Below, piece by piece: positions 24,701 through 38,470 of a DNA stretch of 64,000 nucleotides (positions within the stretch are counted from its first letter, which is position 1; the number at the start of each line of letters is the position of its first letter). Made by a program: the position numbers and the translations under genes. The DNA lies in the NCBI RefSeq assembly GCF_018139145.2, contig NC_059476.1, positions 4,835,501 through 4,899,500 on the forward strand. Reading direction: 5' to 3'. The notes below the pieces were generated by a model. The model worked only from the letters and a program-made list of their open reading frames with translations. It was not told the DNA's origin and ran no database searches. The stretch comes from Gymnogyps californianus (taxonomy: Eukaryota; Chordata; Aves; Accipitriformes; Cathartidae).

Positions 24701-27700
24701 TATGCTGGTAAATCTAAATTATATTCCTTAACCCCATTTGTATGGAAGATTAGTAGCAAAGCAGGCTGATGAGAGGCGGTAAGTCAATCAATGAATTAAC
24801 CTCCTGGTTAAATGCCATAGCATGTGACAGGACAAATGCATCATGATCCCTCTTTGGTTTAGAAATGTAAATTTCAACAAGGGAGATTAGTGCAGTTTAT
24901 AATGACCTAGAATGTTTGCCTTAAAAAATGATACCCCAGATGTTGGCCGGCAGACAAGGATTCAGCCTCTAGAGTCTCAACAATATGCTTGCAACATGAA
25001 AAATGTGCTCTTATCAAGGAGTGGAGACTCCAGGCTCTGTATTGATTTAAATTTATGAGCATATTTCAGAGGCAGCAGAGGGTTTATTTAGTGCAGACGA
25101 CTGGCTGAAAACAATATTTAGCTTGCTTCCCAGGGCCGAGCAGAGAGGTGTATGTGCAAAATTGTACATGTAAAGCTGTTCCCACGCTGTACAAGGGGGA
25201 AAACCCAAATCCTTCCATCCAAATGACAGAGAAGACAGATCACCCCTCAGCCTTGAAGGAGCAGCTCTGGCACAGGAGCTTTGCTTTGAGTCCACCTGCG
25301 GTACTGGGGAATTAGCTGTGGTGACAGCTGGACTCTGGGCAACTCTTCAGTTTTGCATCTGGAAGAAGAGAAGATAGCTGATCCCTGGTGGCACCTAGAT
25401 GAGCTTCTTGCTCATTAATGAGGGCTGAAGAGCATCCTATCCCTTTCCTTGCATTCTTGAAGAAAAGACAGCTAATGAGAATGACTAGTGAGGACCAAAG
25501 ATTTACTGTAAATGTCCCTGTTTCCCTGTGGATTGGCCAGCTGTGGCAGGGAACTCTTCCTGAGGACATGTTCTTCCATAATTGTCCATCACGTATTGTC
25601 TCATGCCATCCTCTTTGGCAGGCTCACACCATTTACTTTAGCTGCAGGTAAACTGTCTCAAAAGTCAATGTGACAAGAAATTGGGCTAAGGCAAAACTTT
25701 CAGCTTGCAAAAAACCCCCTTAGTATCTTACTTTTCATTGACTGACCCAGACTTCTTATTTCTGTTTTAAAATGAACGTTATGTATTTTTTTAGGAAGGA
25801 ATTCTGAACTTAAATGCTGATTGAAGCTTATACATTCTTACATACATTTTTAAAGCTTAAAAGAGAGATTTTAGATTTTCTTTAAAAATTAGAACCTTCC
25901 TTTTTAGTTTTCAAGATCTTCAACTGCTGCTTTCCCCAAACTCTTCAACTTTCTAGAAGTGCCTTATTTCTCTCCATTAGATGACTTATAGATTTATCCA
26001 TGATAAAATACTGCAGTTGAGTTCTCAAGGATTAATCTGACCATTCATTTTTGTCTTTGATTTACATTTTTAATGAATATATATATCATTAGAATACTTT
26101 TTAAACATCAGAAGCATTACATGCATTTTAAAATGTACAAAGATGTGCGCTTTGTTAAATATGATGACTAAAAGATCAGATGTCTTAAACTCTGTTCTTT
26201 ATATAATTCACGCTGGGCAAAATTTAGAAAGGTGACCTTGATATCTGAACTTATCCAGGATAGACAACTCTAGGTGGAGTTTCATAATAGCCTCACAAGT
26301 TTTCCTCCTTCACCCAGATAACTCAAAGGGAAAGAGAGAAACAAAACATGGAAGTATAGAAGACAATGAATATAACTCTGAAAGAAAAGAGAGAAACCAT
26401 AGAAATAAATTATTACTGGTAAAGCCTTACTAAAAATTATATGGTCCTTTAAAACCATAAGACAGTTTTCAGGAACAGAATCTTGTTGGCTTTTGGAATG
26501 AGATTACTATTACATTTAAGTGAGATTGAATTAGTCATCTCATAAAACTGGAGATCTGTAAAAAGAGATAATAATTTAAAGGAATTCAGTTCCCAATGGA
26601 ATCTTCCTGGAGAAAAAAAAATCCATTCTGGCCACAGGGAGAGCCCTAGCATCTACAGGGAATATTGCCCGAAGGTGTCCAAAGCTAGAGCATAACAAGC
26701 ACTGTACATCTGCCATTGACATTCCTCAATATCCAAATAGAGACATCCACCCCAAACCACGGGAAACTAACTATATCTAGAATTGGATTAAAATCAGAAT
26801 TAAAAACCAGTAGAGTTAGGATTTTTAAAGAAATTAAAGAACATTTAGGGGGAAACTTAAAGACACAGTGATTTGGTGTGCAAGAGTCACTTGCCAGGTA
26901 GCAAGGTGAAGGAAATAGTAGTGAAAAGTAATATGGGAACAAAGAAAAATGTGGTGGATGATGCTGAGGTTGTACATAACTAAATGAGGAGTCCCTTACT
27001 CCATGCTTTTTGTGAGACCTCAAAAGGTGAAGCTTTTATTTGTAATCACTTTGCCTGTATTTACATTGCCACACAAATCATCACAAAGTTCTGCCTGAAG
27101 CTTTGTAGATTAAATATTTCTCAACCCTTCTGCAACTCAGAAAGCATCGACTAAAATTTGTCTTCTGGTCTGAGTGGAAATCCATTGCTGCTTTACTAGA
27201 GAAGTTGCACTTAAGTTCTATTTTGAGGGCTTGTACCTGTCCTACGTACGAGAAAAATTTCAACCATCTCTAGATACATCAGAGGCAATATGTGGCAGGA
27301 AATACGGGAGAAAACTCTTGGTTTAGATCTACACTTAGATTCAACATCTGGTGATTTAATCTAAATGAAAGCTTTTGGGAAAACAGAACATTTTGAGTAG
27401 AAGGGCCAATAACTTTTCTAAGTTTTTCTAGATTATTTTAATAATTTAACAAGTATTTATTTCCATTACTTACAATTAGGAAAAAAAAAATCTGGTATCT
27501 TTTTAAAGGCATATTTTCTTGCTGCAAATGCTTCTGTAGTTAATACAAATCAAAAACCCTACAAAATTCTTCATGGCAATCCAGGGGAGGTTTAGAGGAG
27601 CAGACAAATTGAGATTAAAAACATGGCATAAAAAGTTAAGCTTGTTACTTAACAACTTCATAATAAAGGCCTTTGCTGCTCATATGATGTTCATAAGCAT

Positions 27701-30700
27701 GACAGGAAAATAAACTCTGTGCAGTAGTGAGTACGAAGTGTCTGTCTTTTAAGTTGGGACCATTGTCCTAACCTGAAAAGCATTACAGCATAAAGACACT
27801 CTAAACTGAACTATGCAGAGATATGTACATTATATACTACACTCTATTTTGTAGATAGACCCTGAAGAAAGAATTTCTCACTTAAAGGGAGACTAATTAT
27901 ATGACCTTTGTGTTTTGAGGATCCATCTGGAGAATTTTAATCACTCAGACAGCATGAATGGTTCAAGTCAGCTCTACTTACAATCAATTACAATGTGTAA
28001 GCAGCTTTATCATTAGCACAAGCCAGCAAAAAAGGCATCTTGATAGAAATAATGCTGTTTACACTGCATGCTATAATATGTATTAGGATTTATCTTTTTC
28101 TTGATATTAATCAGGAAATCAGGATACCAACCCTGATCAACATATAGCAGCAGGGACAATGTTAGGACAAGCCGGGATTGAGAAGCAATGCAACATATTT
28201 TCCAGTTTAAGAACACTAACTTCTATTGACTTTTTTGAAAACATTTTGTGGGATATGCTGTGCTCTTTTACACAGCAGTCCGGTGCCATAAAACTCTCCA
28301 GCATCCTTAGTAAAATCATCCTGTTACTCAGGCCACAAAAGCCAAAAGAGCGCAAAGGAGCCACTGCCTAGTGCATCTCACAAAGGAGGCAAATATACTC
28401 TTTAAGGTTTGCTCTGAGGGAAATGATAGATAGAATAAAAGGTTTTGTAGGGTCATCTGTCAGCTAAGATAGATCTAGGCATTCTCCAGGCTCTGAATTA
28501 CACAGAAGCATTGCCTTTTTGTGCCCTTTGGACAGAGAAACATAGTCAGGTGAGAAAGGTAAAGAAGGAGATGAGATGCATAGAAGAGAGGCATTGAATG
28601 GAGAAATTGTAGTTTGGATGGCAATAGAAAAGGAAGAAGATGAAAGACTTTAGTGGAAGCGTTATGAAATGCTTCTGCTACCCCCACTCTATGGAGATTT
28701 TATACATTGCTGTGCATTTCTCACTGTCATTAATAGCCACCAGACTCAGGAAAAAAGCTTTGTATGTCTTTTCATAGGCTTGCCGGCTAAACAGACCGAT
28801 AAGATCACTTATTCCCTTTCTAAATGTAGAATAGATTAGAGAGAACTTGATTATCTCTGTAACTTGCAAAGAGGTTTTCAATGCAAACAAGAGACTCTCA
28901 ATCTTCACTTTGTTAGGCAGAACAAGCGTGAAGTTTCTCATTATAAGGCATCTCTTCTAGGTTTGAATTATGTGTTACTTTTACAAAGTTCTGCTGCTTT
29001 TCCTTTTCTTTGTAGAACTTACATTTTGCTATGGAACAGCTTACTCCCAATTCCCATTAAAATTAGGGCATCAAACTACTTCTGAAGATCCTGGTTTAAG
29101 AGCTTACAGGTTTCACCAGTGACTGGTTACATTCCTCCTGATTCATCTTTCCCTTCCGATACCTCACATTCGATAATATCCAGCTACCTCAGCCACGTGG
29201 TCTGAGATTCATTGAATTATAACTGTTTAGCTTATTAAAAGGTATGACACTGTTATGACTACTGCTTAACAACAGGTTATCACAGATTTTCTGTTCCATG
29301 GCCCTGTCAATAGTTTTGTTTCTTATTAAAACACTGTAAGTGGTGATGTGTAGAGGGCAGAGCCTTTTACACCATCAGAAATGTGAAGTAGCTGCATTCT
29401 TTTGTTCTCGAGCAGTTCAGTAAATTTCCCTAAAAGACTAACTTGACTTCCCCACGTTTATAAAGGTGAATAGACTTTACTGGTCATTATCAGAGAAGCA
29501 AATACTGACTCAGCACTGACTCACAGATAAGAAAAGGCCACAAAAGGACAATTCAAATCTTTGGCATTATTGGGAGCTTCAGACATGGAAACTCTTGCAT
29601 TACTATTGCACTAATGATGAATATAGGTTTTAAGAAGCATAAGACAGGCAGGACTGTATCTCCAGCCTGAGTAGACTGCATATCGAAATACTGAAATCGA
29701 GCTTAGCTCAGAAATGGCAGTTATCTTACCTTCCAGACATGGCAGATCCTTCGAGCTGGGCTCATGTGATGCCTTTTCTTCTCAGATGAATCTAAGACGA
29801 AGGTGAATGTATTACACAATTCCACTTGGACCATGGGTCATGAATCAAATGAATAGCTCATCCTTGAGCTTTTAGTAAAAGATTTTTTTATATACATCAT
29901 ATTACCAGCTGATTTTGCAAGAAGTCCTTTGTTATTTTCTTGAATATTAGTTTGGCCTCAAGAAAAAACAAGAAAACATTTTGGAGACTTTATCATCATT
30001 ATTTCAAGACTTAATTTTGATCCCAGTATCTGGAGCTGAACAAAAACATTTCCCTTAATTATAACTCCATGCAAAGATATTTCATCATCCTGTAGATAAA
30101 CTGACACAGAGCCAAAGATTCTCTACCTCTACACGTCTCTTCTGTTTTCTACTTTTCTGATGAGAACATGATGAGGCAGGACACTAAGAGATACAAATAC
30201 CTACAGAGGGTCTCTGAAAATTCATGTGGAGGTGATCTAAAAGGTTATTTCTTTGTCTGCCCATTGTCCCCTTTGCTGTAAGAACTTTCCGTAGCACATT
30301 ACAAGGCTTTTGCCAGCTCTGCTGCAATGATGGTGATCTGTAGTGGCGCGGAGCCCTGCAGAGTTTGTGGGGTGGAAGTCTCTGGGAATCACCCGGTCCC
30401 AGGTATCTGCACAAATATGGAGACACCAGCAGCAAAAATTGGATGAGAGGATTCCCTAGTATAGCGCATCAAACCTGTTCAAATCCCAAAAGATGAGAAC
30501 TTCCCCTTATCGAACCTTTGATTTGATCCACTTCTGCATCGAAACCTAAGACCCAAAATTCTTGTTACGCGCTTAGGGATATCTATAGTAGTAATAAAAA
30601 TAGTAACACATTGCTAATTTGAAATACATTGTGATTTCATTTCCAGAGACAGACTCTGCTCTCCGATGGCGATAGACATGAGCGAAGCCAGTAGGTGGTT

Positions 30701-33700
30701 AAAAGCAGCATTTATGGGATAAGCATTACCCAGGCCTTATGCCCTTATTGCTGATCATGTTGAAAAACATGCTGGTATAGCTGGGGGCCTTATAGAAATT
30801 TAAGTCCTATATTCCTATAGGGGAAAATTAAATAAATAATTTTCTGTTTCAACAGCTGTAGGAAATGCTTAGATGTACCCTTTAATTTCCCTCATCAATC
30901 AGTTCAGATTGTTTTTAAATGGGGATCGTGGGGGAGCCATATGCTCAGAGATATTCTTAACACATTGTTCAGTCGAACAGAACTGAACTTGCTCCTTAGT
31001 AGGCTAATTTTTCACTGTAATGCTGCATTCTGATTGAATTTCCTAGCAGCTGGTGGTCCGTTACATTGTACGACAAGGGCTGTTTTCAGTGAACTCCAAA
31101 ATAAAGTGGCAGAACAGCTTGTCTCGCTTTCTTCTGATTGCTTAAAACATCTCCATATGCGAACGACAGCACAAAGGTTTTGCAGCGAGCAGTGGTAAGG
31201 GCAGCTGATCAGATCAAAGCAGAAGATTGTTGTGGGATACTGTATTCATTATTTGAAGGAAGTCTTTCCTTTGTCACAAGACTCATAAATATGGCTCGAT
31301 CTGCCTTTTGCTCTCAGAGGGAGAATGGGTCCTTCTTAGGTGGGTTCTCACCCCTCTAAGCACTCAACAAAGTCTGTGAGCTCCTCCCTATCTTTTCCTT
31401 TATTCTGTAAGGTCCTCTTCTGTGGGGTTCAAGCTCTGCCACATTAATAATTTGAAGGAGATCATATGTGCAGGTCCTGCATCAGGTCCTTTTGTGTATG
31501 AAAAACCGTGTGCTTCCAAAAGGAGCAGTTAGCTCTGAAAAGTTGCTGGCACTGAAATGCCCACAGTTGTTTTCAGAGAGAAAGATTCACAAATGTCCAT
31601 TTTTTTCAGCCTTTTATTGCTTATGAAGGAGGTCCTTGGAAACAGAAGGGGAAGAATCTTTCAAGTCGCTTGCAAAGTCTCCAGCTCCATTCCCTAAAGC
31701 CACCCCTTCATCCTAGCAGGGTTAAAGACCAGGGTAGATCTTCAGCCGCCACCTGGCTCAGCAGCTCCGGCCATGAATGTGGCATACAGGCGGCAGCTCT
31801 GCGATACATCGAGAAGGTGCAAAGTGTGGTGTCAAGTGGTCTGCAATGAAATACCCCAGAATGGAAAATGTTCAGTTTTTCTGATATTATTTCTTTGTGT
31901 GAAGTAGAGAAAGTCAGCCCAAGAACATATATTGAAAGAATCAGCAACAAAGGCAAAGCTTGTGTCCCAACTTAAGTCCAATAAATTGTTCCTTTTTTGA
32001 GACGTGCAGTTGCACTGTGTTGCCTGGGCAGGGAGCCCAGGAGGGAAGGACAGCCATTCCCTTGCTCTTGCCCTTGGAAGGGAACAGGTTTCTGCATGAG
32101 CCTCAGCCCAATAGCTGGGAGCTAAAAGGAGACATTACCTCGAAGGAAGAGGAGAATGAGGAGTCTTCAAGGCTGATGGAAATGGCATTGCATAAATACA
32201 GCCTGCTTCTTCTTTCAGCAGCATGTAAATCAAGACTGAATCCATTCTGAGTAAGAGATAAAATACTATAAACTGCTGCACATAGAAGGAAAAAAGGCAA
32301 GAACACTTTCTTTTGCTAATGGCATGTGCTCTTTGCAGCCTCTAGTAACAACTCTCAGCATGGGAGATATTTTATATAACAACATCTGGTTACATAGTGC
32401 AAACAAAACAACAATTTACACAAGGGCATGTGAAAAGGTTCGACATATGGTATTTATTTATGAATTTCAAAGAGCTGCCTGTATGTAGTTTACATTCAAA
32501 TATTCCCTATGTCCCATGAAGCGACCCCATGTATAGGCTGTATACATGATCAGATCATTTTGGTGTATTTACGCATGATGCTGAGCTAAAGTAACCTCTA
32601 ATTGGCAGACTCAGATTAAGCTGAGATTAATCACAATTTCTACACAGTACAGAGAGATATGGCAATGTTTTTTACAATAAATATCAGTAACAAATTCAGA
32701 ACTGAGAAAAAATTATCCCGATTCATAGAAAAGGATTATGCACCAAATACATGCTATTTACTTTATTGTAAGAAACTTCTTGACATGACATTAAGCATCA
32801 AACATTAATACCAAGTTTTGATCTAGAAGGGGTATGGAGTCTCCCATCAAGTAGGACTACCTTTTTATTGTTTAGATGGAACATATATCAGAGCACTTCC
32901 CTAATGCTTGCCCTGCTGCGAGAAGATGAAATGTGCCTAATAATATAGAAGTCGTATCGATGCCAGTCATTTGGGTGAGGTCATGATGAACTCAGCCACC
33001 GTAAGAGTATAAACTTTCTGCATCTACATACACATCTGCTCATTTCTGCTCTTATCTTCCAAGATTCTGAGTCTATGAAGAGGCCTCAGGAATAAAAGAT
33101 GCATGACTAGGTAACTTTGTTGTTATTGAATTACAGATCTATAATGTCCACTTCATGCCCCTATGGGAAAAAAGTATCATTTTCCAGTGACAAAGAACCC
33201 TAAGTTAGCTGATTTTAACTACTTTACCCTGTTTTCTCTCCAAATCTTAAATTCAAGCCTCAGATGGTATTGCCAAACACTTTGTAAATGTATCAGGATG
33301 GTGAACATGCATAACTAAAACCCAACCAAATGTGAAAATTCTGTGGACAACATTTCCATCAAAACAAATTTCTAGAATACCAACATATAAAATGTAAAAA
33401 TTAGAATCATGTTAACCCCCCATCCTCGGCTCATGTCATTTTTCCATAGAGGAATGAGAAGTTGAAAATTTGGGATGAATTTTTATGGTTATCCATTTTG
33501 ATCTACCACACAATACAGGCTAGAAAGGGAGTTTTATTAGGTTATTTCCACACCAAAATTCATAACTTGTAAAGACGTTCTCACTCCTTTACCACATATG
33601 TCACCAGTTAAGCTGTTCCAACAAAGTTTAGCCTTGCCATTAAAAATTTGCAGCTTATTTCTTTTCTGCTTTTTATTTGTTTTATCAGTCAGTTTCAGCT

Positions 33701-36700
33701 ACTAGAGCTGATAAATCCATCATTTACTGAGCCAAAAGAGCCCTCTGCTGTTGGAAATCTACTTCCACCCAGGGGACTTCTAGCCCACAGTCAAGTGTTC
33801 AGTTGCATAGTGCAGAAAAACAGAGTTTTTTAGTTTTTGGAAGGCAGTATTTCTTATGCTGGCATCCTTCTTGTAGCTCTGTTCTGAAAAGTTTCTAAAA
33901 TTGCCAACAGTTGCGTGGGTTGGCATTGCAAACACTGGCATTTCAATTGTGGTGAAATTCAAAAATACTTTCTCCCCCTTCTCCCTTTCTCAAATTTTTT
34001 AAGTCTCAGATTTCGCCTTGAAATAGTTATTCTTCAAAATAACATCAAGAAACATGGCTCAAGTTAAAATGTTGTCTTTAGTGTGAACAAGGCAGCCACA
34101 AGACGTGTATGTGACAGTTCACTCCTATAGAGAAGGCACCTTTCTGTGGTACGGTTGGTATAGTTTTGGACTGTATGTCATAGCATAACTATTTCATCCA
34201 GAGCAGAAGAAAGACATGAAGTTTAAAAAATGTAGGATGATAGTGCCTGCAAATGCTGTCGAGGCTAGCAACAGTCCAAACGCTGAAGCTTTCTAATTTA
34301 TTTTCATGGCTCTCATAAAAATATGGCTCTCATTAGAAGTGTGGAAATGGACCTTCAACAAAAGCTCTGCTTCTGCAAAGTGAAAGTAATTTGCTGGTTG
34401 AAACTCCAGATTTACGTTCTTTGAATGTTAGCTATGAGAGTTATTTCTGTTCTGGCTGCTGCTACCCTCACCCTGATGGCTGAACCTGCATCCCCTTGGG
34501 TTTTCCCTTGCGTCGCCCAGCTGGACGCCCCACGCTGCTCTGGGGGCTTCCAGGGGCTGAACTGTGCAGAGCAATCCATGGTGAAGCTTGCAAGGAAGAA
34601 AGAAGGACCCTTTCTGACAGGCACAAGGAGTGTCACAGCCTGTTACACCCCTCTGCCCACCACAAGCATTAAGGGGCACATCAAGGAAGAGAAAGGAGGA
34701 GCGGACAGGGCAAGCTGGCTGCAGACACATCATTAAGGACAGTCTTTCTTCTCTCTGACAGCTTGGAGAGTAAATTCACTTAGTCGAAGCCAGGACTGGG
34801 TCATCTATTCCAGAAAACCTAGGCAGCCAGAATAAATACTAATTTTCTCTGCATCAGATTTACAGCAATTTATACCTACATGTGCTTCAGTCTTGTATGA
34901 TCAGTTCAAACCAGCATGCCCGGTGTACGTAGCTGCGGCAGCACATGGGGCTCAGCATGAGCCATGCTGGAGGCTGGGTAAATGAACATGTATGGTCCTT
35001 GCAACTGTTTTCATTATTAATTATAATGGGCATTTATATACAATCTCATTTAAATGGATCCATCACATATGAGATGATAATTTCAAAGAAATGTTCAAGC
35101 AGCTGAAAGTAAATAGGGTCCCTCGAGCCATACAAGCTGACCTTGGTTCAGTCGCTGTCACCAGTGGCACTGCAGAAATCTCCGTGGATCTTACTTTATC
35201 GTGCCTCCTGCGCTAATTGATGCCCAACAGTTGATCTGAACAGTGGCCTGGTCACAAGATCTTCCTCACCTTTTCCTGATGTTCAAAGGAAACTCCAAAG
35301 TTATGACCTATTGGCCCAAATCTTCACAGCACATTAATTGTGCACATGTGATTAATTTTAGTAGTCCTCTGGATGCGGTTACCAAGTCCCAGTTTGATTC
35401 TCTAATTAGCCTGTTTTGTTAATTAATTAGGCTTTTATATGATACTGTGAGAACGTTTTCTCTAATAACTTTTGTTCCCGTTGGCCTAGCTCATTGGATT
35501 TTTAACAGAGAATATGAAGGCTGCAGATATTTAAAGTTACTACTGATTTCCTTTCCCACATTCTTAATATTATGAAATACAGATTACTGATGCTCTGGGT
35601 AAGGAACAGCCCATAGCTTGAACTGACTTGTTAACAGACAACAGAGAATTTATGTGGGGAGATACATCATAAGTAGCTCAGTCACCATAAAACGTTATTA
35701 ATCGTAATTTTTATTGCAACGGGTGATTATGTAACGTACACTGTCACAGTTTCTGTTCGGGTTTTGAGACAGATATTTGGATTGATCTTGGAATGCAGCT
35801 ACTTCTTGGTGTCTGCATACACGCAGCTCTGCTCAGCATTGCCCATGGACTTCGGGGAAAACCAGCGAGGCTAATGCACCTGGGGAGCTCCAAACCTCCG
35901 ACGTCCGCGTGGTGAACCCCCAGAGAGCAGAGGGCTGTACACAATAACATACTAATAGAAGAGGGCAGGAAAAAAAAAGGAAAAAGTATATCACAACTCA
36001 CTACGCCAACATGGTGAAGGAAACGATGGAAACCTGGTGTGTAGAAACGCAAACCCTGAGCTGCCACCATTAACGGCTCTTGAAACAGTCAGGAATAGTG
36101 AAGCGGTCTGAAATAACTGGCAGTGACTCTCCACAGCACATCTGCCCCAAACTGCACACCGAGGTCCTGCTGAAAGCTTGGCATCGTGATGGACAGTCGG
36201 CACTCTCGGGGAAGCCATCAAAAGCAGGCAGGGTTTCACGCTCCTGCAGCTATTCTCACATGGAGATGGCTTCTAGGCTGTTCACTGGGCTGATTCACTG
36301 CCCGTCTGGTGGATATAGTAGCATTTTCCAGGCATGTTCTAAAAATTCCATTTACAGTTTAAATTAATCCATCAGCCCTGGGCTTGTCACAGGATACATG
36401 CTGGGGGGATCCGGGGACTCAAACAGGTCTGGACAGGAGGGATTGTTTTTAGAACAAGTATCAATACGATCAAGAAGCAAGAAACCCCCTGAACCAGCAT
36501 CTACCCATACAGAGAGACACTCACACCCTCTTCCTAATGACCCAGGATTGCTATTTGTATTGAGCTCATTTGCATGTTATACTTAACGGTTGGCTTGGCT
36601 GTTGCTGCTGTTTATTTGGTATTATGATCTGCATTTATTTAGAGATGTAACAGTAGCAATTTGAGCCAATCCGTTCTGACCGCTATCATGTGATAGAAGT

Positions 36701-38380
36701 GTAAATCATTAACTATCCAGAGCCAGACAGAAAGAAGAGTTAATTAATACTGTAGGCACCCCCACACATCACCCTTTTATTAAGAAAAAGCTGCATGATG
36801 ACATCAGCCTTCGAGAATGTCAACAGACATTTTTAAGAGTTTCTGCTGCTTTTGTCCAAGAGCATTCAGCTCCTCTGAGCTTCTGTAAAGGGAGTTAAAT
36901 ATCCAATTATAACAATTTTTACCATCCAGATCATGAGCCTATTCTTGAGAATTAGCCGGAATTAATGATAAGCGTGGAGAAAGAAGTTACACATCATTAT
37001 CAGCTGCATGTTTTTCTGGACAAAACCAAATTCCTGACCTCCTTTTTAAACCCTCATTAGCAGCGCTTGTAAAGGAGGTCAGCCTGCTCCGCATCCAGCC
37101 TGCGGAGCCTGTCCCAGCAGACAGGGGCTGTGCTGCCCAGGGCACACCGTCCATCAGGCTCAGGCAGCCAGCGGCTCTCGCTGCAACACATCTTCCTGAT
37201 GCTGGGCAAAGGCTCAGCAATCTATCTTACATCTAAAATGACAGGGATTCATGGCTAGCACCTCTGAGAAATAAGCACTGACAAAGCCAACTACCTATGA
37301 GAAGTCCAGTTTATACAAATGTGGTCCTCTTGTGATAGTAACCCTAAATCCAGGAACCATGAAGCTTTCAGAAAACTAACTTTTTCTTTCTCTTCCCTTT
37401 CTTATATCCACCCCTTCCCTCCCCTGAGGTCTATCAAGGAGCTTGTCTTTCAGCAGCAGCCTTGATAATGTGATTTGCTGGCAAGCAGTCCACATGTGTG
37501 CCCCCAGCTTCATCCATACTGCTTAGTACAGATGTGTTTCCTAATAGTTTCTACTATTATGTTATTATATATAGGGCATACAATACATATTGCAGTGATA
37601 AATTTACAGATATATATAAAATACAGCCACCATCATATAACTAAATATTTAAGAACACTACACTTTATTTTATTTACAACAACTTTATAGCAACCTTATA
37701 AAACCACCAAGTAATCCTATACCTTTCTATAAAAACATATGCACATAACACACTTGCTATATGCAGAAAGTTCTATTTTGAGTAGAACTTAAAAACTTGC
37801 ATGCCAAATTTCTCCATTAGGGAAATATCCTAATTTCAGTGAAAAGTATAAACATTCAGTTTTGCCTCATTTGCTTTGGGCAGTACCTTTTATATGAATC
37901 AACTATTAATATAGCTGGCACCTTACCTGTTCTTTTTTTCTTTTGTGGCAAAGGAAAAGCACGATTATGCTTTATCACCAATTTAGCCAGGAAATTTTGC
38001 ACTGAGATGAGACCTCAAAAGTCGTATTAACAGGACGGAGACTCTTACAAACCCTTTTATAAACAGGATGTCGGTAAAACTGGTTGGTAGTTTACAAGTT
38101 GTAGGTTCTTCAAGAAATAATTTGGAGAACAGACTGCAACCAGGTGACACTATTTGAACAGATGCCAAGATTTTTCCTGCCTTCTCCTTGTTAGGATGGT
38201 GGCGCACCATTCATAGGCAACTTCTTAATTAATGTTCCTAATAGAAATTTTCAAAACCAAAATTATCTGGTAATATTGAACCTGTGTTCAATATACAAAT
38301 GCACATGAAAGTACAAGTGAATAGTGCTAATAGCTCTTATCAGCTGCATAAAAATGCACTTTTTCCAGGGAGAATCAACA
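18732..38380. other. 19.6-kb intergenic stretch, no gene or clear transposon
   Basis: No exon, RNA gene or interspersed repeat is recognisable across this interval, apart from short A or T runs and a TAA-rich patch near 20207-20222. Open frames (for example 20387-20833 minus and 20866-21318 plus) carry no known motif. A purine-rich patch lies at about 28390-28690. Homeodomain-type and other factor-like motifs cluster at 35330-35440 and 36560-36980, which may be conserved regulatory DNA. Confidence 0.5.
35333..35430. promoter_or_regulatory. candidate homeodomain-site cluster
   Basis: ATTAAT (35333-35338), ATTAAT (35351-35356), TAATTA (35403-35408) and TTAATTAATTAG (35419-35430) lie within 100 bases of otherwise mixed sequence. 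These are the core sites of many homeodomain proteins. That this is an enhancer is an inference; AT richness alone could produce some of the sites. Confidence 0.35.
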
Positions 38381-38470
38381 AAGAAAATGAGTTACAGAAA
38401 GTTTAAGCAACACGGCCAGGTTCACACAGTAAGTCAGTGCCAGAGTTCAAAGCAACACTCAGCTCTGCTG
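38381..38470 (-). mobile_element. MIR-like CORE-SINE remnant
   Basis: The plus strand reads AATGAGTTACAGAAAG, TTTAAGCAACA and GGTTCACACAGTAAGTCAGT, then GCCAGAGTTCAAA. This parallels the reverse complement of the MIR consensus core (gaaactgaggcacagagaggttaag, then ggtcacacagctagtaagtggcagagcc). The copy is strongly diverged and about 90 bases long. MIR-type SINEs predate the bird-mammal split, so such a fossil is expected only rarely in a bird. Confidence 0.7.

Noticed and set aside
30440..30500. tRNA-like B box (GTTCAAATCCC)
   Set aside because: No A box at the right distance and no acceptor, D or anticodon stems form around it.
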